Below, piece after piece: positions 8,206 through 17,079 of a stretch of 64,000 nt of DNA. Source of the DNA: Shewanella maritima (GTDB lineage Bacteria; Pseudomonadota; Gammaproteobacteria; Enterobacterales; Shewanellaceae); contig NZ_CP036200.1 of NCBI RefSeq assembly GCF_004295345.1, forward strand, positions 2,377,001-2,441,000. The letters run 5' to 3'. The notes under the pieces are model-generated. The model was not told the DNA's origin. It ran no database searches and was given only the letters and a program-made list of their open reading frames with translations. Position numbers and translations under genes: made by a program. Positions within the stretch are counted from its first letter, which is position 1. Every line of letters starts with the position of its first letter.

Positions 8206-8973
8206 TTAAAAGTAGGTAACGTAAAAGAAGTAGGCGGTGATCAAACAGCTCATCACTATCACAAACCAGCGCATATAATGCTGAGGGATACGCATCGACA
8301 CGCCAGCGGACATATAGCCGCCAATCAAGGTACCAATCAATACTGCCGCGCCCTCAACCCAGGCGATGGCATCATTAACAATAAACAGCACAATCGCAAC
8401 CAGAGACACCGCTGAAGAGATCACTAGCTTAATGCCATTCATTGTATTGATGTTGGTATAACCGGCTAACGCTAAATAGCTCAAACCAATAATGCCGAGT
8501 CCTGCGTTAAAAAAACCGCCGTAAATACAGATAGCTAATAACACTAAGGTCAGCATTACCGCGCCCAGCTGGGATGCATACTTGTTACTCGAAAGGGACT
8601 TAGCAAAGCGATTTATCTGACCACCAAAAATAAACAATAAGGTGGCAAATAATAGTAGCCATGGAATCGCCTGTTTAAACGTGGCCTCCGATGCCCACAG
8701 CAATAAAAACGCCCCAAGGGCGCCGCCAATAAAACTTACTACTATGATGATTTTAATTTGTTTACCATGCCCAACGAGCTGCTGACGAAAAGCATAGGCA
8801 CCGCTTAAATAGCCAAAAAATGAAGCAAAGGTATTGGTCGCATTGGCAACAACAGGCGGCACACCAACAGCCATTAGCGCAGGAAACGTCACAAAACTCC
8901 CACCACCAGCAACTGAGTTCAGCACGCCACCCACAATGCCTGCTAAGAACAGAATTACAAGATCAACTATCAT
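8206..8973 (-). CDS. TSUP/TauE-SafE family membrane permease
   Basis: A 255-residue hydrophobic protein with about eight membrane segments in two repeats. It opens with LFLAGIVGGVLNSVAGGGSFVTFPAL, the characteristic first-repeat glycine-rich motif of sulfite exporter TauE/SafE (TSUP) proteins, and has a matching GGFFNAGLGIIGL motif in the second half. Family members export or import small organosulfur or organic anions; the substrate is not predictable here. It stands alone on the minus strand, pointing toward the end of the catabolic operon. Confidence 0.88.
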   Translation of the reverse strand: MIVDLVILFLAGIVGGVLNSVAGGGSFVTFPALMAVGVPPVVANATNTFASFFGYLSGAYAFRQQLVGHGKQIKIIIVVSFIGGALGAFLLLWASEATFKQAIPWLLLFATLLFIFGGQINRFAKSLSSNKYASQLGAVMLTLVLLAICIYGGFFNAGLGIIGLSYLALAGYTNINTMNGIKLVISSAVSLVAIVLFIVNDAIAWVEGAAVLIGTLIGGYMSAGVSMRIPQHYMRWFVIVMSCLITAYFFYVTYF

Positions 8974-9249
8974 GCTTTCTCTTTTCGTTTAAGACTATTC
9001 ACGTACAGCCTACTGTTCATCTACGCTAAATAGTCGCGCCAAGTTAATATCGCATTGTGCATCACCACTGCTGAACACAAGATGAAATTTAGCAACAGAT
9101 TTGCCCGCACAATGATTACATTTCATTCAGTTTAAAGCTTTGATTTTAAAGTTCAGCTTAACCTTTCTCAAAAAGAAGTTTGCCAGAGCCCAGTAGAGCA
9201 TTTAATTGCGAGCTGACGCCGATTAAAAAACTGCGCAAGAAAAACTCGC

Positions 9250-9293
9250 AAAAATAAAAAGCCCCCAATAATTGGTGTCCAACTATTAGGGGC
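9250..9293 (-). terminator. Intrinsic terminator for the giant surface protein gene
   Basis: On the minus strand GCCCC-T-AATA-G-TTGG / CCAA-T-TATT-G-GGGGC forms a long hairpin with two mismatched positions (9261-9293), followed by TTTTTATTTTT. It lies about 30 bases beyond the restored stop codon of the surface protein at 9324. The remaining part of the 8974-9323 gap shows no gene. Confidence 0.8.
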
Positions 9294-9343
9294 AGTTCTA
9301 CGTATGCGCTTTTTACTGGATGGTTAATCGCTAATGGTGATAT

Positions 9344-12300
9344 TTACCGTGCGTTTAAAGCTGTAACCATCGTTAATGTCATAAACAATATAGCTAAATG
9401 AATCACTGGTTTGGGGTTATCAACATTTGGTATGTATTCAAACTCACCAGTGTATTCATCGAGGTAAATTGTGCCGTTATTTGGCGAATCCATTAACTCA
9501 AAGGCTACGCCATCACCGACTGGTAACGCTCCATACAGGGTTTCACCATTTTTCGCGTTAAAGGTCACAATAAATGAATCTTCGGTATGGGCACCATTAA
9601 CCAAGCTACCAGGGTAGTTATAACTCAGCTTGTTATCGGCACTCTTATTTTCAAAGTCATATTTCACCATCAGATCATTCTCACAACCGGGTTGCATACC
9701 TTGCATACAAGCTTGAATCTCATCTTGAGTCAGAACCCTTTTCCAAATAGCAACATCATCAATCAACCCCTCAAAGTAACCTCCTGCACCACTGCCACTA
9801 AAAGCGCCGATACGCATAGGTACGGTATTGCTAGTCACCTCTGAGCTGTCTAAATTCTTAAATTGAACCTCTGCACCATCAAGATACAGTTTAGCTATTC
9901 GGTTGTTGCGATCGACCGTTGCCGCCAAGTGATACCACTGCTCATTGTTTAATGCGATATCAGAGGTAAAGTCAAACACGACACGTTTACTATCACCTAA
10001 TTGACCAAGCGGTTTAGTCACATATCTAAAGTTAGGGCGATTGTTGTTATCAATCCTAAGCGACCAACCTCTCTCGGTGTTAGATGCTGAAATTTTACTG
10101 ATCACACTTCGCTCGTAATCTGCATCACCAGTTACGTACACCCAAGCTTGCACTGAGAAGTTCTGCTTCGAAAAACTTAATCTAGTGTTGTGTTCTATCT
10201 CAACATAGTCATCATTACCATCTAACACGGCAAATGAACGATGCTTGTCAACGGCTAATGAGTCTTGGGCAGAAACAGCCACGTTACCCACGCGCTCACT
10301 AATGTTGTAAGTATCAGCACCTTCAAAATCGACATAAGACAATAACTCAGGATCAGACAAGCTCACGCCCGCTAACATCCCTTGCTTGACCTCATCTGCT
10401 GTCTTGGCCTTAGACCAGACTCTTAGCTCATCTAGCTTACCGTTAAATAAGCTATTACCACGGTTCTTGTTGGCTCCCCAAACAATATCCGATGCACCAA
10501 AGGTTGAACTATCTGTTACAGATATCACCTCATCACCATCAAGATAAGTGGTTAATTGCCCTGTTGTGCTGTCGTAAGTCATCGCCACATGGTGCCAGCT
10601 GTTAAGGCTAACAGATTGTGTGGTATAGAACGTGGTGTCAGTGACTTTGACACGTAAACTGCCATCATCTTTCACACGTAATGCCGCGCGACCAAGACTG
10701 CCATTTTTAAAGACAATCACATTGTTATGGGTCGTCGAATTGAGTTCATTGACGTTTAACCACAACTCAATGGTGAATGAGTTATCTGGGTTAAACATGC
10801 CGTAGTTTTCTTGTAGCAATGATTGTGTCACACCATCAAAAACAGCCGCTTGACCAAAGCCAGTTAAGATTGAGCCATCTTGATAGAAAGGTGTGCCAAT
10901 TTGCTGCCAGCTACTACAGCTTACAAACCCTAGACTAGAACCATCATTTGGGCGTACGCAGTACCTGACATACTTGCCTACTTCAGCAATACTCGGCGTG
11001 TATGAAAGCGTTGTCTCACCAACAATTGGCGCTTCATCACTGCCTGCGCTATCTGTTGCTATAAACCACTGATGTACTGACTTGCTTTCCGCATCGCCTT
11101 CATAATCGCTGTAAACATAACTCGCTGCCAACGCACGCTTAGCCGTGTGCTCACCGGTTACTACTACATCTGTCGCTGTTGGCGCATTATTGTGGAAAGA
11201 AAGCACAGGTTGGCCACACTCACCGTCCTGATTACACAAGTCGAACGAGATATCTTTACTGACCTTTTCATGGGCCAATAACCATTCGTTGTCGTTATAA
11301 AGATAAGGTGGGAGAGGCTCTACAGACTCAGACTTTTTAACAAACGGAGAAGCTAGTGCTTCAGCTGCTTCATCCCACTTCCACTCAGTTAAAGAAAGCT
11401 CTTCAACATGGAAGCCAAATTCAAAGTCAAATACAGGCCCGAACGTGCCTTTCTCATACATGGCACCTGATTGCTGGTACAAGTAAACGTTTGTTGAAGT
11501 ACAAACGGCTTCTTGAATATTCCAGTCTGCAATACCCATTTGGAATGGTAACCTTGCGCCCATACTTGTCTTAGTGTCGTTATAGAAAACTGAATACAAG
11601 TTCACGGTTAGGTTTGCATCGATTACACCGTCATTGTTTACATCGTGGTATTGCTCAGGTGTAAAGCGGATATCTTCATCACCTTTAAAGACAAGCTCGC
11701 TACCATCTTCAAGTGTTAAGCGTGATATTGGGCGAACCTCAAGGTAAAAGTCCTGTTTAATATCGGCATAAACACTTAAGAAAGTATCTAACATCTCAAA
11801 GTTATAGCGGTAGAAAAGATCCTCACCCGCAGGATAGAAGAAATCTTCGCGGCACTCTTCTACGTTATGACTAATGGCTTGGCCACTAGCACCATGGTAC
11901 CAAGCTTTCCAGGATGTTTTGTAATACAACTCTTGCTCGAACCAGTCATCGGCATCAATCGAAGCTGACATCCTTAATGGCTGGGTTTCATCTGATTCTG
12001 AGCCAATTAAACATGCTGGTTGCCCTAGCGTTTGCAAACAGTGTCTACTCACCACCGCCAATTCATCTGATTTTAGCGTTACCTCAAATGAACCTTCATC
12101 TAATGCAGTTTGCTTGTTGAGTGGGTCACCATGCTTATCAAGAATGATGTCTGATTTAACACCAAAAGATAAATCCTTAACCCCTAAGGCAAAGTCAAAC
12201 TCGAACGCGGGTGACGTTGCTGTGAATTCCGCATAGTTATCGATATTTACCTTTGAAGTGATTAAGGTTTCTTGGCCCACTTGTATTTCGTCGGCATAGG

Positions 12301-12907
12301 CAAGATCCATACTCACAGGTATGTCTGACACAACTTGTCCAGTTTGCATGCTTAAACGAGGCTCAAAGAACAGATGTACGCCTAAGTTCATTTCGAACAG
12401 GCCTTGTACATTTTTGGTTGTATCTTCGATCTTCTTTTGCCAATTTTCAGGATTAGCAACATCAAACCCGGGTGGATACTCAATACCCGGAGCCTGAATA
12501 GGATCAATATCTGCAGTTGATACCTCGCCACCAGCTATTTCATTCATGGTGGCCACATGCAGAATGTCTGTAAATGCTGTTGAGCCAAAGGTACTTTCTG
12601 TTGCACTTAAATCAGCGCTGAATGAGTGGCTGATAAACTCGACATCATTAACTTCAACAGACACTGTCGCCACAGTAGATGCGCCGTATGTATCTGTCAC
12701 CTGCACAGTTAAGTCATACTGACTTTGCTCCTCGTAATCGAGTCGCGATTTAGCACTACTTATTGATAACGCACCGCTAAGTGCATCTACTACAAAAGCG
12801 TTATCAGTATTGCCAGCAATGATTTTATAGGTAACGAAGTCGCCAACATCATTGGCGTTGGCGACAATCAGTCCAATCGACGAGCCACCAGCCGTGTATT
12901 CACTCAC
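9344..12907 (-). CDS. C-terminal piece of the giant surface protein (cadherin, LamG x2)
   Basis: An open frame of about 1,187 codons with no signal peptide and no ribosome-binding site, whose nominal GTG start falls inside the first strand of a cadherin-like domain. It is therefore a continuation rather than a separate gene. After the cadherin domain (to about residue 90) comes a region of about 600 residues without recognised repeats. Two LamG/concanavalin-type domains follow (GQAAVFDGVTQSLL to ELRVWSKAKTADEV, and FAVLDGNDDYVEIEH to DDVAIWKRVLTQDEI), both typical carbohydrate-binding jelly rolls. The final residues in this frame (VIHLAILFMTLTMVTALNAR) are out-of-frame translation after the second frameshift. 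Confidence 0.8.
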   Translation of the reverse strand: MSEYTAGGSSIGLIVANANDVGDFVTYKIIAGNTDNAFVVDALSGALSISSAKSRLDYEEQSQYDLTVQVTDTYGASTVATVSVEVNDVEFISHSFSADLSATESTFGSTAFTDILHVATMNEIAGGEVSTADIDPIQAPGIEYPPGFDVANPENWQKKIEDTTKNVQGLFEMNLGVHLFFEPRLSMQTGQVVSDIPVSMDLAYADEIQVGQETLITSKVNIDNYAEFTATSPAFEFDFALGVKDLSFGVKSDIILDKHGDPLNKQTALDEGSFEVTLKSDELAVVSRHCLQTLGQPACLIGSESDETQPLRMSASIDADDWFEQELYYKTSWKAWYHGASGQAISHNVEECREDFFYPAGEDLFYRYNFEMLDTFLSVYADIKQDFYLEVRPISRLTLEDGSELVFKGDEDIRFTPEQYHDVNNDGVIDANLTVNLYSVFYNDTKTSMGARLPFQMGIADWNIQEAVCTSTNVYLYQQSGAMYEKGTFGPVFDFEFGFHVEELSLTEWKWDEAAEALASPFVKKSESVEPLPPYLYNDNEWLLAHEKVSKDISFDLCNQDGECGQPVLSFHNNAPTATDVVVTGEHTAKRALAASYVYSDYEGDAESKSVHQWFIATDSAGSDEAPIVGETTLSYTPSIAEVGKYVRYCVRPNDGSSLGFVSCSSWQQIGTPFYQDGSILTGFGQAAVFDGVTQSLLQENYGMFNPDNSFTIELWLNVNELNSTTHNNVIVFKNGSLGRAALRVKDDGSLRVKVTDTTFYTTQSVSLNSWHHVAMTYDSTTGQLTTYLDGDEVISVTDSSTFGASDIVWGANKNRGNSLFNGKLDELRVWSKAKTADEVKQGMLAGVSLSDPELLSYVDFEGADTYNISERVGNVAVSAQDSLAVDKHRSFAVLDGNDDYVEIEHNTRLSFSKQNFSVQAWVYVTGDADYERSVISKISASNTERGWSLRIDNNNRPNFRYVTKPLGQLGDSKRVVFDFTSDIALNNEQWYHLAATVDRNNRIAKLYLDGAEVQFKNLDSSEVTSNTVPMRIGAFSGSGAGGYFEGLIDDVAIWKRVLTQDEIQACMQGMQPGCENDLMVKYDFENKSADNKLSYNYPGSLVNGAHTEDSFIVTFNAKNGETLYGALPVGDGVAFELMDSPNNGTIYLDEYTGEFEYIPNVDNPKPVIHLAILFMTLTMVTALNAR

Positions 12908-12954
12908 AGCAAAACTTTGATCGGCAATACTTGGGTCGTTATTAATCTCAACAG

Positions 12955-15900
12955 CTACCCCGTCTGCACCAACATTTGCGCGGCGCCCACCTGGAATACA
13001 CTGTACTCTACATTATCAATTACCTGCACATTGCCGGTGTCTTGCCACTGGTTATTCGCGGCGAATACGCCATCATCTGCGTCCCCCAAAATACGCAATT
13101 TAGAATTGCTACTAACACTTTTATTGAGCGATAACTCGTTGGCGCCAGAACCACGGATATCAAACACTTCGACACTACGTACTTTAGAGGCGGCAGAAGT
13201 TAGGTTTAAATGAATTCCCTGACCATCATACACCACAGTGTCAGTGCCGCCGCCAGCATCAATACGTACAAAAGAATCATCACTAATAACAATTGTGTCA
13301 TTTCCTGGCCCTGTATAAATGGCGTCTTGACCGCCTTTGCTGAAAACCGCGTCATTACCAGTACCTGTAGCAATGTAATTATTGTTGCTATCACCATTGA
13401 TAGTGTCATCAAGGTCTGTACCCCTTATCGTAATTTGGCTACCGTCGCCTTTTAGAACATATATCGCGCCGTTGCGGGTTAAATTATTGGTAGATGCAGA
13501 TGGCGTACCGAACTGGATGTCTTTAATGCCGTCACCATTGATATCACCAGCGCTCGCAATCCATTGACCTAACATTTCGCCGCCATTACCAGTTGCGTAG
13601 TAACCACGAGATGTTTCAATAACTTCGCTTAAATAAACTGGCTGAGTTTGCGCAGATCCATACACTGCATAAACGCGACCTTTTTCATCTTCGGCAAACG
13701 GGTCGCCAATAATTATGTCGTCATAGCCATCACCATTTAGGTCACCCGCACCACCAATTGAGCCAATAACGATTTGCATGCCTTTAAAGTCGATATTTGA
13801 TGCATCGTTATGAATAACAAAGCCACCTTGCCCTTGAGCAATAGCTGCCAAGTCAATATCTACATTGGCGAGGGTGCCGAAAATAATGTACGCACGAGGG
13901 TGTTCCCAACTGTTACAGCAGCCATCATCAGGCGCCAGCAGCGCCATATCATCAATGCCGTCGGCATTAATGTCGCCAATACTTGCCGAAACAAATCCTG
14001 GCGTCACTGTGATTGAAGAAAGGTTTGAAGCAAACGCATAGTTACCGGCATATTCAGCGTTAATGTTGATGCCATGCTTTTCAGATGAAATTTTACCGTA
14101 ATCAACTGCGGCGCCACCGACACGTCCAAATAGCAGCTTATTCACGCCGCTTTCGCGACCTAGAATACCGTGTGAAATAATTACGTCAGTAAGGCCATCA
14201 CTGTTAAAGTCGCCCGATGGCATAACCAAGGCGCCAAACGGCCAATCTTTAAAAGGTGCGCGGCCATCATCTTTAACCACAAAGCCACTGCTGTTGTTGT
14301 CTAAGGCAACTTCAGAAAGGTATTGAACATTACTATCAGCTTTGCCATAAACCACATAGGCCATATGCGGGTCGCTGTAGTTGGCATCTTCTGCAATACC
14401 ACTGATAGAAAAAGCTTCATTGCCAACAACAAAACGAGTCTGGGTTTCACCAGCAATAACATCAGCCAAACCGTCACCGTTTACATCGCCAACAAGTACA
14501 CTGCCACCGACATAATCGTGCTTGTAAGCACCATGAATAGCGTAACCTTGTAAGTTGCCGCCATCATTAAAAGCTAGTAGTTCAACAGGCGCGGTATCAG
14601 GCTTACCAAACACCACATAAACCGAGCCCGAATTCAGCCCGTTATTGTCGGCAAAGGGTGCACCTACGATAATGTCAGCTAGACCGTCGCCATTTATATC
14701 TGCGCCACCGTTAACACTAAAACCAGCTTTGTCACCAGCCTTTGCGCCGTTAATAACGAAACCACCTGAGCCAGAAAGCACGGTTTCAAAGTCTGGTAAC
14801 ACGCCTGAAGCATTACTGAATAATACGTAAGCTCGACCAGCATCTTCGCCATTGTTGTCATCATGAGGCACACCAACTATAACGTCGTCAAAACCGTCAC
14901 CATTAACATCACCCGCAGGCGCAAGACCAAAACCAGACCAATCGTCTTGTGCCAAACCTGCAATGGTTTGAGCGTTGTTATTGAGTGAATCATTGATGTC
15001 ATTTACATTCACGGTCACTTCAGTGTCGTATTCATTGCCACGACCATCTGTCACGCGCACTGTAAAGTTAAAGGAATGAATTCCAGACTCATAATCAATT
15101 TGGGTTTGATCAGCAATGCGGATTTTGCCAGTTGCCGCATCTACGCTAAATGCACCAGTGTCATTGCCAGCAACAATGGCATATTGATATTGCTCTACAG
15201 GAATATCCCAACTACCTTGCTCAAACACCTTATAATGCAAGGTAAATTGGCCATGTTTGTTGGGTACAACTGACTCACTGATATCGTGCAAGTAACCAGT
15301 AAAGAAGTGACTACCAACCTGACTCAGGCGAATTGCCGCATCATTAATGGTGCCATCGATACCTACAGCTTGAACAAATACCACAGGGTTGGTGTATTGC
15401 CTTAGCAGGTTAACCGTGAATACTGCATCTCGACCAGTGTCAGCTACTTCAACAGCGCCCGTTTCACCAATGCTAGTGCCGTTAACATCTTTTAAAATGC
15501 CACTACCTTGAACAGCAAAAACACTGATTTCTTCAGCGGCATGACTGCCATCATCAATCTCATCGACAAATAACTTAACGTTGTTATCGCTGACTTTATT
15601 AATTGCTACGCCAGCCTGAGCGATCTCTGAGTAACTAGTGATAGTAGTTAAGATATTTGGCGTATCTGTCATCGGCGCAGTAAAGCTTTGAGAATACTCA
15701 CTGTGAGTCACATTCAACCCAGTTGACGTAACTTCAAAAGGCATCTCTCCCCAAACACCTTGACGACTGTCGCTTACAGCCATCCAACCAAGTAGCTCCG
15801 CACCTTTATTGTTAATCGCAGTGACAGCACTGGTGCCACGCTTATCTAACTCAGACTCTAAAATAGCTTCAAAGCCTGTTGCAGATACACCTTGATGACG

Positions 15901-16278
15901 TGCACGCAGCAAAAACTCGCTACCGGCTTTTTCAACCGTGCCGGTATACGAGTTGGTATACACATCATAAGAAACTTTATAGCTGCTATTTGTTTGAATT
16001 TGGCTAAATAAAATAGGGGTTTGAGTAAATTGGTTATAAAACGCGATTGGCTCAAACGCTTCACCGTTAGTAGCCCAGTTTTCAATACTGCTGCTACCGA
16101 CTTCAATGGTAAAACTGCTATTTGCTTCACCATCAAAGAACTTAATTTCACCAATTCTTGTATTGGTTTTAGTATTTTCATCAACTGTTATCGTCAGTGG
16201 TGGCAAGGTTGCAGCACTGAGCGAAGATATAGCTCCTAGGCTTAATACCAAAGAACTTATCACTAAAGAGTTGTTCAT
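12955..16278 (-). CDS. N-terminal piece of the giant surface protein (cadherin, FG-GAP, RTX-like)
   Basis: A 1,107-residue open frame with a Sec signal peptide (NNSLVISSLVLSLGAISSLS, cleaved near SAA-TLP). Around residues 345-430 is a cadherin-like domain ending TVRVTDGRGNEYDTEVTVNV. From about 440 to 930 come seven FG-GAP repeats of an integrin-like beta propeller, each with a calcium-binding DxDxDGxxD core such as DVNGDGFDDVIVG, DINGDGLADIIVG and DLNGDGYDDIIIG. From about 940 is an RTX-like segment (GTDLDDTINGDSNNNYIATG, GGQDAIYTGPGNDTI). The frame ends at a TAG inside the junction to the next cadherin domain. The likely role is a calcium-stabilised cell-surface adhesin or secreted polysaccharide-binding protein, inferred from domains only. 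Confidence 0.85.
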   Translation of the reverse strand: MNNSLVISSLVLSLGAISSLSAATLPPLTITVDENTKTNTRIGEIKFFDGEANSSFTIEVGSSSIENWATNGEAFEPIAFYNQFTQTPILFSQIQTNSSYKVSYDVYTNSYTGTVEKAGSEFLLRARHQGVSATGFEAILESELDKRGTSAVTAINNKGAELLGWMAVSDSRQGVWGEMPFEVTSTGLNVTHSEYSQSFTAPMTDTPNILTTITSYSEIAQAGVAINKVSDNNVKLFVDEIDDGSHAAEEISVFAVQGSGILKDVNGTSIGETGAVEVADTGRDAVFTVNLLRQYTNPVVFVQAVGIDGTINDAAIRLSQVGSHFFTGYLHDISESVVPNKHGQFTLHYKVFEQGSWDIPVEQYQYAIVAGNDTGAFSVDAATGKIRIADQTQIDYESGIHSFNFTVRVTDGRGNEYDTEVTVNVNDINDSLNNNAQTIAGLAQDDWSGFGLAPAGDVNGDGFDDVIVGVPHDDNNGEDAGRAYVLFSNASGVLPDFETVLSGSGGFVINGAKAGDKAGFSVNGGADINGDGLADIIVGAPFADNNGLNSGSVYVVFGKPDTAPVELLAFNDGGNLQGYAIHGAYKHDYVGGSVLVGDVNGDGLADVIAGETQTRFVVGNEAFSISGIAEDANYSDPHMAYVVYGKADSNVQYLSEVALDNNSSGFVVKDDGRAPFKDWPFGALVMPSGDFNSDGLTDVIISHGILGRESGVNKLLFGRVGGAAVDYGKISSEKHGININAEYAGNYAFASNLSSITVTPGFVSASIGDINADGIDDMALLAPDDGCCNSWEHPRAYIIFGTLANVDIDLAAIAQGQGGFVIHNDASNIDFKGMQIVIGSIGGAGDLNGDGYDDIIIGDPFAEDEKGRVYAVYGSAQTQPVYLSEVIETSRGYYATGNGGEMLGQWIASAGDINGDGIKDIQFGTPSASTNNLTRNGAIYVLKGDGSQITIRGTDLDDTINGDSNNNYIATGTGNDAVFSKGGQDAIYTGPGNDTIVISDDSFVRIDAGGGTDTVVYDGQGIHLNLTSAASKVRSVEVFDIRGSGANELSLNKSVSSNSKLRILGDADDGVFAANNQWQDTGNVQVIDNVEYSVFQVGAAQMLVQTG

Positions 16279-16422
16279 CTTGTTGTTCCTTTACTGGATC
16301 CTTTAAAGGCCAGCCTGAACAATAAGAAACAAATGTGAAAAAAATGTGGAGCGGCGTGTTTTTATTTTTGGCTTGAATGTACGGAACAATAACAGCCAAG
16401 AAATGCTAGTTGCATGATACTT

Positions 16423-16458
16423 AAATAGGCCTAGCACCGAATTGAGCTAAGCCTATTT
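16423..16458 (-). terminator. Hairpin downstream of the redoxin gene
   Basis: AAATAGGC-C-TAGC pairs with GCTA-A-GCCTATTT around a 10-base loop, just after the redoxin stop on the minus strand. The T-run after it is short (TTTAAG), so it may be a weak terminator or an mRNA-stabilising hairpin. Confidence 0.5.
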
Positions 16459-16467
16459 ACAGGTGGA

Positions 16468-17079
16468 TTACCCTTTGTATTTCACAGAGCATCCATAAGG
16501 TGGGGTTAGCTTTTTACTGACATTTTTACCTGCTAGCAACTCTGCCATAGCAAACTCTACGTAATTATCGGCTTTAGCAATATCAGCAGGATTTGCTGAT
16601 TTTATGCTATCAATACCGCCAGCATATTTAAGGGTCCCAGCAGGGTCGATAATATACATATGTGGTGTGGTTTTAGCGCCATATAACTTGCCTACGTCAC
16701 CTTCTGGGTCAAACAGTACGTGAGTTGGCGCAGCATTGCGCGACGCGGTTAATTCATCAGATTTAGCAGCATCAATATAACCTTGCTTGCCTTCGGCTGA
16801 TGAAATAATCGATAACCACACAATATCTTTTTGAGTATATTCGCGCTGCATGCTTGGAATATTGTCGCTGTCATAATGTTTTTGAACATAAGGACATAAG
16901 TGATTAGTCCACTCAAGCACCACATACTTACCCTTAAAGTCTGAAAGTTGAACTTGCTGACCTTTAGCGTTAGCTAAGCTAAAGTTAGGTGCAGCTTGAT
17001 CTACCTTCACTGCAGCTGCGACATTGCCGATAAAGCCCAGTAACAAAATAGTGACTGAGAGTAGTTTCTTGCTAATCAT
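16468..17079 (-). CDS. Periplasmic peroxiredoxin-like (AhpC/TSA-redoxin) protein
   Basis: A 203-residue thioredoxin-fold protein with an N-terminal signal peptide (KKLLSVTILLLGFIGNVAAA). The redoxin core begins APNFSLANAKGQQVQLSDFK. The active site reads HLCPYVQKHY with a single Cys (C62) rather than a CxxC, and a second Cys (about C197) sits near the C-terminus in PPYGCSVKYKG, so a two-Cys peroxiredoxin-like mechanism is possible. Its start overlaps the DsbD-like gene stop by 8 bases. Related peroxiredoxin-like proteins are known partners of ScsB-type reductases, so I infer it is reduced by its neighbour in the periplasm. Confidence 0.82.
   Translation of the reverse strand: MISKKLLSVTILLLGFIGNVAAAVKVDQAAPNFSLANAKGQQVQLSDFKGKYVVLEWTNHLCPYVQKHYDSDNIPSMQREYTQKDIVWLSIISSAEGKQGYIDAAKSDELTASRNAAPTHVLFDPEGDVGKLYGAKTTPHMYIIDPAGTLKYAGGIDSIKSANPADIAKADNYVEFAMAELLAGKNVSKKLTPPYGCSVKYKG

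Larger units (their letters stand above)
9324..16278 (-). pseudogene. Giant secreted FG-GAP/cadherin/RTX/LamG protein, interrupted by two frameshifts
   Basis: Reading the minus strand from 16278 through 9324, with one base restored near 12980-12990 and one near 9410-9416, gives a single continuous protein of about 2,317 residues. The order is signal peptide, cadherin-like domain, seven FG-GAP repeats, an RTX-like Gly/Asp segment, a cadherin-like domain, a middle region, two LamG domains and a C-terminal cadherin/Ig-like strand set. At the first break the alternate frame continues as ANVGADGVAVEINNDPSIAD into the next cadherin domain. At the second, the alternate frame gives SDSFSYIVYDINDGYS, the expected end of the final domain, and stops at 9324. 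The two pieces are described separately below. This is either a decaying gene or a sequence error. Confidence 0.75.

Noticed and set aside
8164..8415. Open frame of 83 codons on the plus strand
   Set aside because: It lies mostly antisense to the end of the TSUP permease gene, has no ribosome-binding site or family similarity, and is a shadow frame.
12907..12991. Programmed ribosomal frameshift in the surface protein
   Set aside because: No slippery heptamer or downstream pseudoknot is evident, and a second break of the same kind occurs at 9410-9416. Lesion or sequence error is simpler.
9324..16278. Surface protein as prophage or conjugative element cargo
   Set aside because: No integrase, transposase, attachment repeats or tRNA borders are visible on either side.
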